A program made the translations under genes and the position numbers. A DNA stretch of 64,000 nt from an uncultured Caulobacterales bacterium (GTDB lineage: Bacteria > Pseudomonadota > Alphaproteobacteria > Caulobacterales > Maricaulaceae). Numbering within the stretch: the stretch's first letter is position 1; each line of letters opens with the position of its first letter. Positions 63,138 to 64,000 of this stretch are shown here, piece by piece. The DNA lies in assembly GCA_937928165.1 (NCBI GenBank), contig CALFVT010000006.1, positions 107,135 to 171,134 of the forward strand. Direction: 5' to 3'. The notes below the pieces were generated by a model, which was given only the letters and a program-made list of their open reading frames with translations, searched no databases and was not told where the DNA came from.

Positions 63138-63311
63138 ACATATCCCCTAGATAAGTCGCCATTACGCATGTAATTTTATGAAATATTTTGTGTAAACAAG
63201 CGAAAAACACGCGCTAGCGCAAGTAAAAAGCCTTTATTATCCTAATTTTAATCTACCCTGTGTGGTTTTTATAACATTGTCCTTACGCCCATCCACCCTT
63301 ATATGCGGCCT

Positions 63312-64000
63312 ATGAAGTTTTATATTATGAACGGTGCAGGCAACCGCTTTGCTATTTTTGACGCACGCAGCAAGATTGGATTTACTCTGCCCGCAGATAA
63401 GGTCAAAGCCATCTGCGCCCCCGGCAGTAATATTATGGGCCCAAAAGGCGCAGACCAACTTATCATTATGCGCCCGCCCACATCAGATGACGCCGATATT
63501 TTTATGGAAATCTGGAACCAGCAAGGTTTTGAGGTCAATGCCTGCGGTAATGCCACCCGCTGTGTGGCATGGCTTTATTTACAAGATCACAACAGTGAGG
63601 TCATGACCCTACAGACAAATGACGGCTTGCTGCATTGCCGCCAGACAGGGCCCCATGAAATTGCCGTGGACATGGGCCCGCCCAAGCTGGAATGGGATCA
63701 AATTCCAATAAAAGAAGCCATGCACACCCATCACATGGATATTAAACTTGGGCCGATTGATAACCCTGTTCTATGGAATCCCGGTGCGGTGAGCATGGGT
63801 AATCCTCACTGCGTGTTTTTTGTTGACGACTTTGACACGGCGAAGCCTGAAAAGGTCGGGCCCATGATTGAATATCACCCACTATTTCCGGAGCAAGCCA
63901 ATGTCGGCTTTGCGCGGGTGGACGCCCCCGATAAAATCCGCCTGCGCGTGTGGGAGCGCGGCGTCGGCATGACGCTGGCCTGCGGCACAGGGGCCTGCGC
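63312..64000 (+). CDS. dapF: Diaminopimelate epimerase, 3' end cut off
   Basis: Converts LL- to meso-diaminopimelate for lysine and peptidoglycan. The frame is open from ATG 63312 to the window edge (229 codons). Both catalytic cysteines are present in their signatures, NACGNATRC and ACGTGAC, and the N-terminus MNGAGNRFAIFDAR matches the family's substrate loop. An in-frame ATG at 63303 is also possible; neither has a ribosome-binding site. It is divergent from the S9 gene across 174 bases. Confidence 0.95.
   Translation, partial: MKFYIMNGAGNRFAIFDARSKIGFTLPADKVKAICAPGSNIMGPKGADQLIIMRPPTSDDADIFMEIWNQQGFEVNACGNATRCVAWLYLQDHNSEVMTLQTNDGLLHCRQTGPHEIAVDMGPPKLEWDQIPIKEAMHTHHMDIKLGPIDNPVLWNPGAVSMGNPHCVFFVDDFDTAKPEKVGPMIEYHPLFPEQANVGFARVDAPDKIRLRVWERGVGMTLACGTGAC

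Noticed and set aside
63211..63220. Palindrome GCGCTAGCGC between the S9 protease gene and dapF
   Set aside because: Ten bases long with no loop, no T-run and no evident regulator; too little to call a site.
1..64000. Mobile elements, CRISPR arrays, phage or defence islands
   Set aside because: No transposase, integrase, repeat-spacer pattern or defence gene was seen; the lysozyme-like gene is spmX-like rather than prophage.

Overview
The window is a piece of an alphaproteobacterial chromosome. The evidence is gene content and order: mutS-glnD-murJ-trpS, nfuA-tsaB-rimI-fur, crcB-rluC-HAD-ATP12, ahcY-metK, clpS-clpA, DUF1489 and DUF4197 genes. A 443-residue protein with an N-terminal phage-lysozyme-like domain, a long charged linker and two C-terminal membrane helices has the architecture of SpmX, the DivJ localisation factor of the Caulobacter group. 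Two intergenic TTAA-N7-TTAA motifs match the CtrA box. Together these point to Caulobacterales or Hyphomonadaceae/Maricaulaceae-like bacteria. The visibly moderate GC would suit the lower-GC marine members of that group, but this is inference. No tRNA, rRNA, CRISPR array, insertion sequence or prophage was found.

Layout. 1-3.6 kb (mostly minus): a cut-off secreted protein gene, then the S-adenosylmethionine cycle genes metK and ahcY. 3.6-17 kb: a nucleotide-sugar and envelope-polysaccharide region with a GT2 glycosyltransferase, KdsD (arabinose-5-phosphate isomerase), phosphomanno/glucomutase, UDP-glucose dehydrogenase, GlmS, GalU, a UDP-glucuronate 4-epimerase-like enzyme, an AGE-family sugar isomerase and a small anchored unknown. 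A PhoD-like phosphatase and a sterol-desaturase-family protein interrupt it. GalU, Ugd and the epimerase form a route from Glc-1-P to UDP-GlcA and UDP-GalA. 17-20 kb: an unusual two-gene unit, a divergent Hsp70-like ATPase with a hydrophobic C-terminus and a membrane protein with a GrpE-like C-terminal segment. 20-22 kb: small surface proteins, including a lipoprotein-like gene interrupted by two stop codons. 22-28.4 kb: clpA and clpS, a D,D-carboxypeptidase with SPOR domain, panC and bioB. 28.4-34.5 kb: DUF1489, a cupin/JmjC-like protein, SpmX, MgtE, two DUF805 proteins and OsmC. 34.5-39.5 kb: compact housekeeping operons. 39.7-42.3 kb: two tandem PDZ-M48 metalloprotease lipoproteins and a PCu(A)C copper chaperone. 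42.3-50.6 kb: mutS-glnD-murJ-trpS. 50.6-64 kb: AmpG-like transporter, a PAS-REC protein lacking a kinase, ComM, a C39-like lipoprotein, an amidase, two SIMPL proteins, a dicarboxylate symporter, a prolyl oligopeptidase and a cut-off dapF.

The DNA is densely coding. Overlapping stop/start pairs (ATGA or 8-base overlaps) mark many translationally coupled genes. The largest gene-free stretches are 3357-3631, 24872-25089, 445-634, 63138-63311 and 39510-39677, all under 300 bases. The best candidates for undescribed biology are the Hsp70/GrpE-like membrane pair, the perfect palindrome over the ribosome-binding site of the DUF2807 gene, the interrupted lipoprotein gene beside it, and the putative cell-cycle (CtrA) sites.
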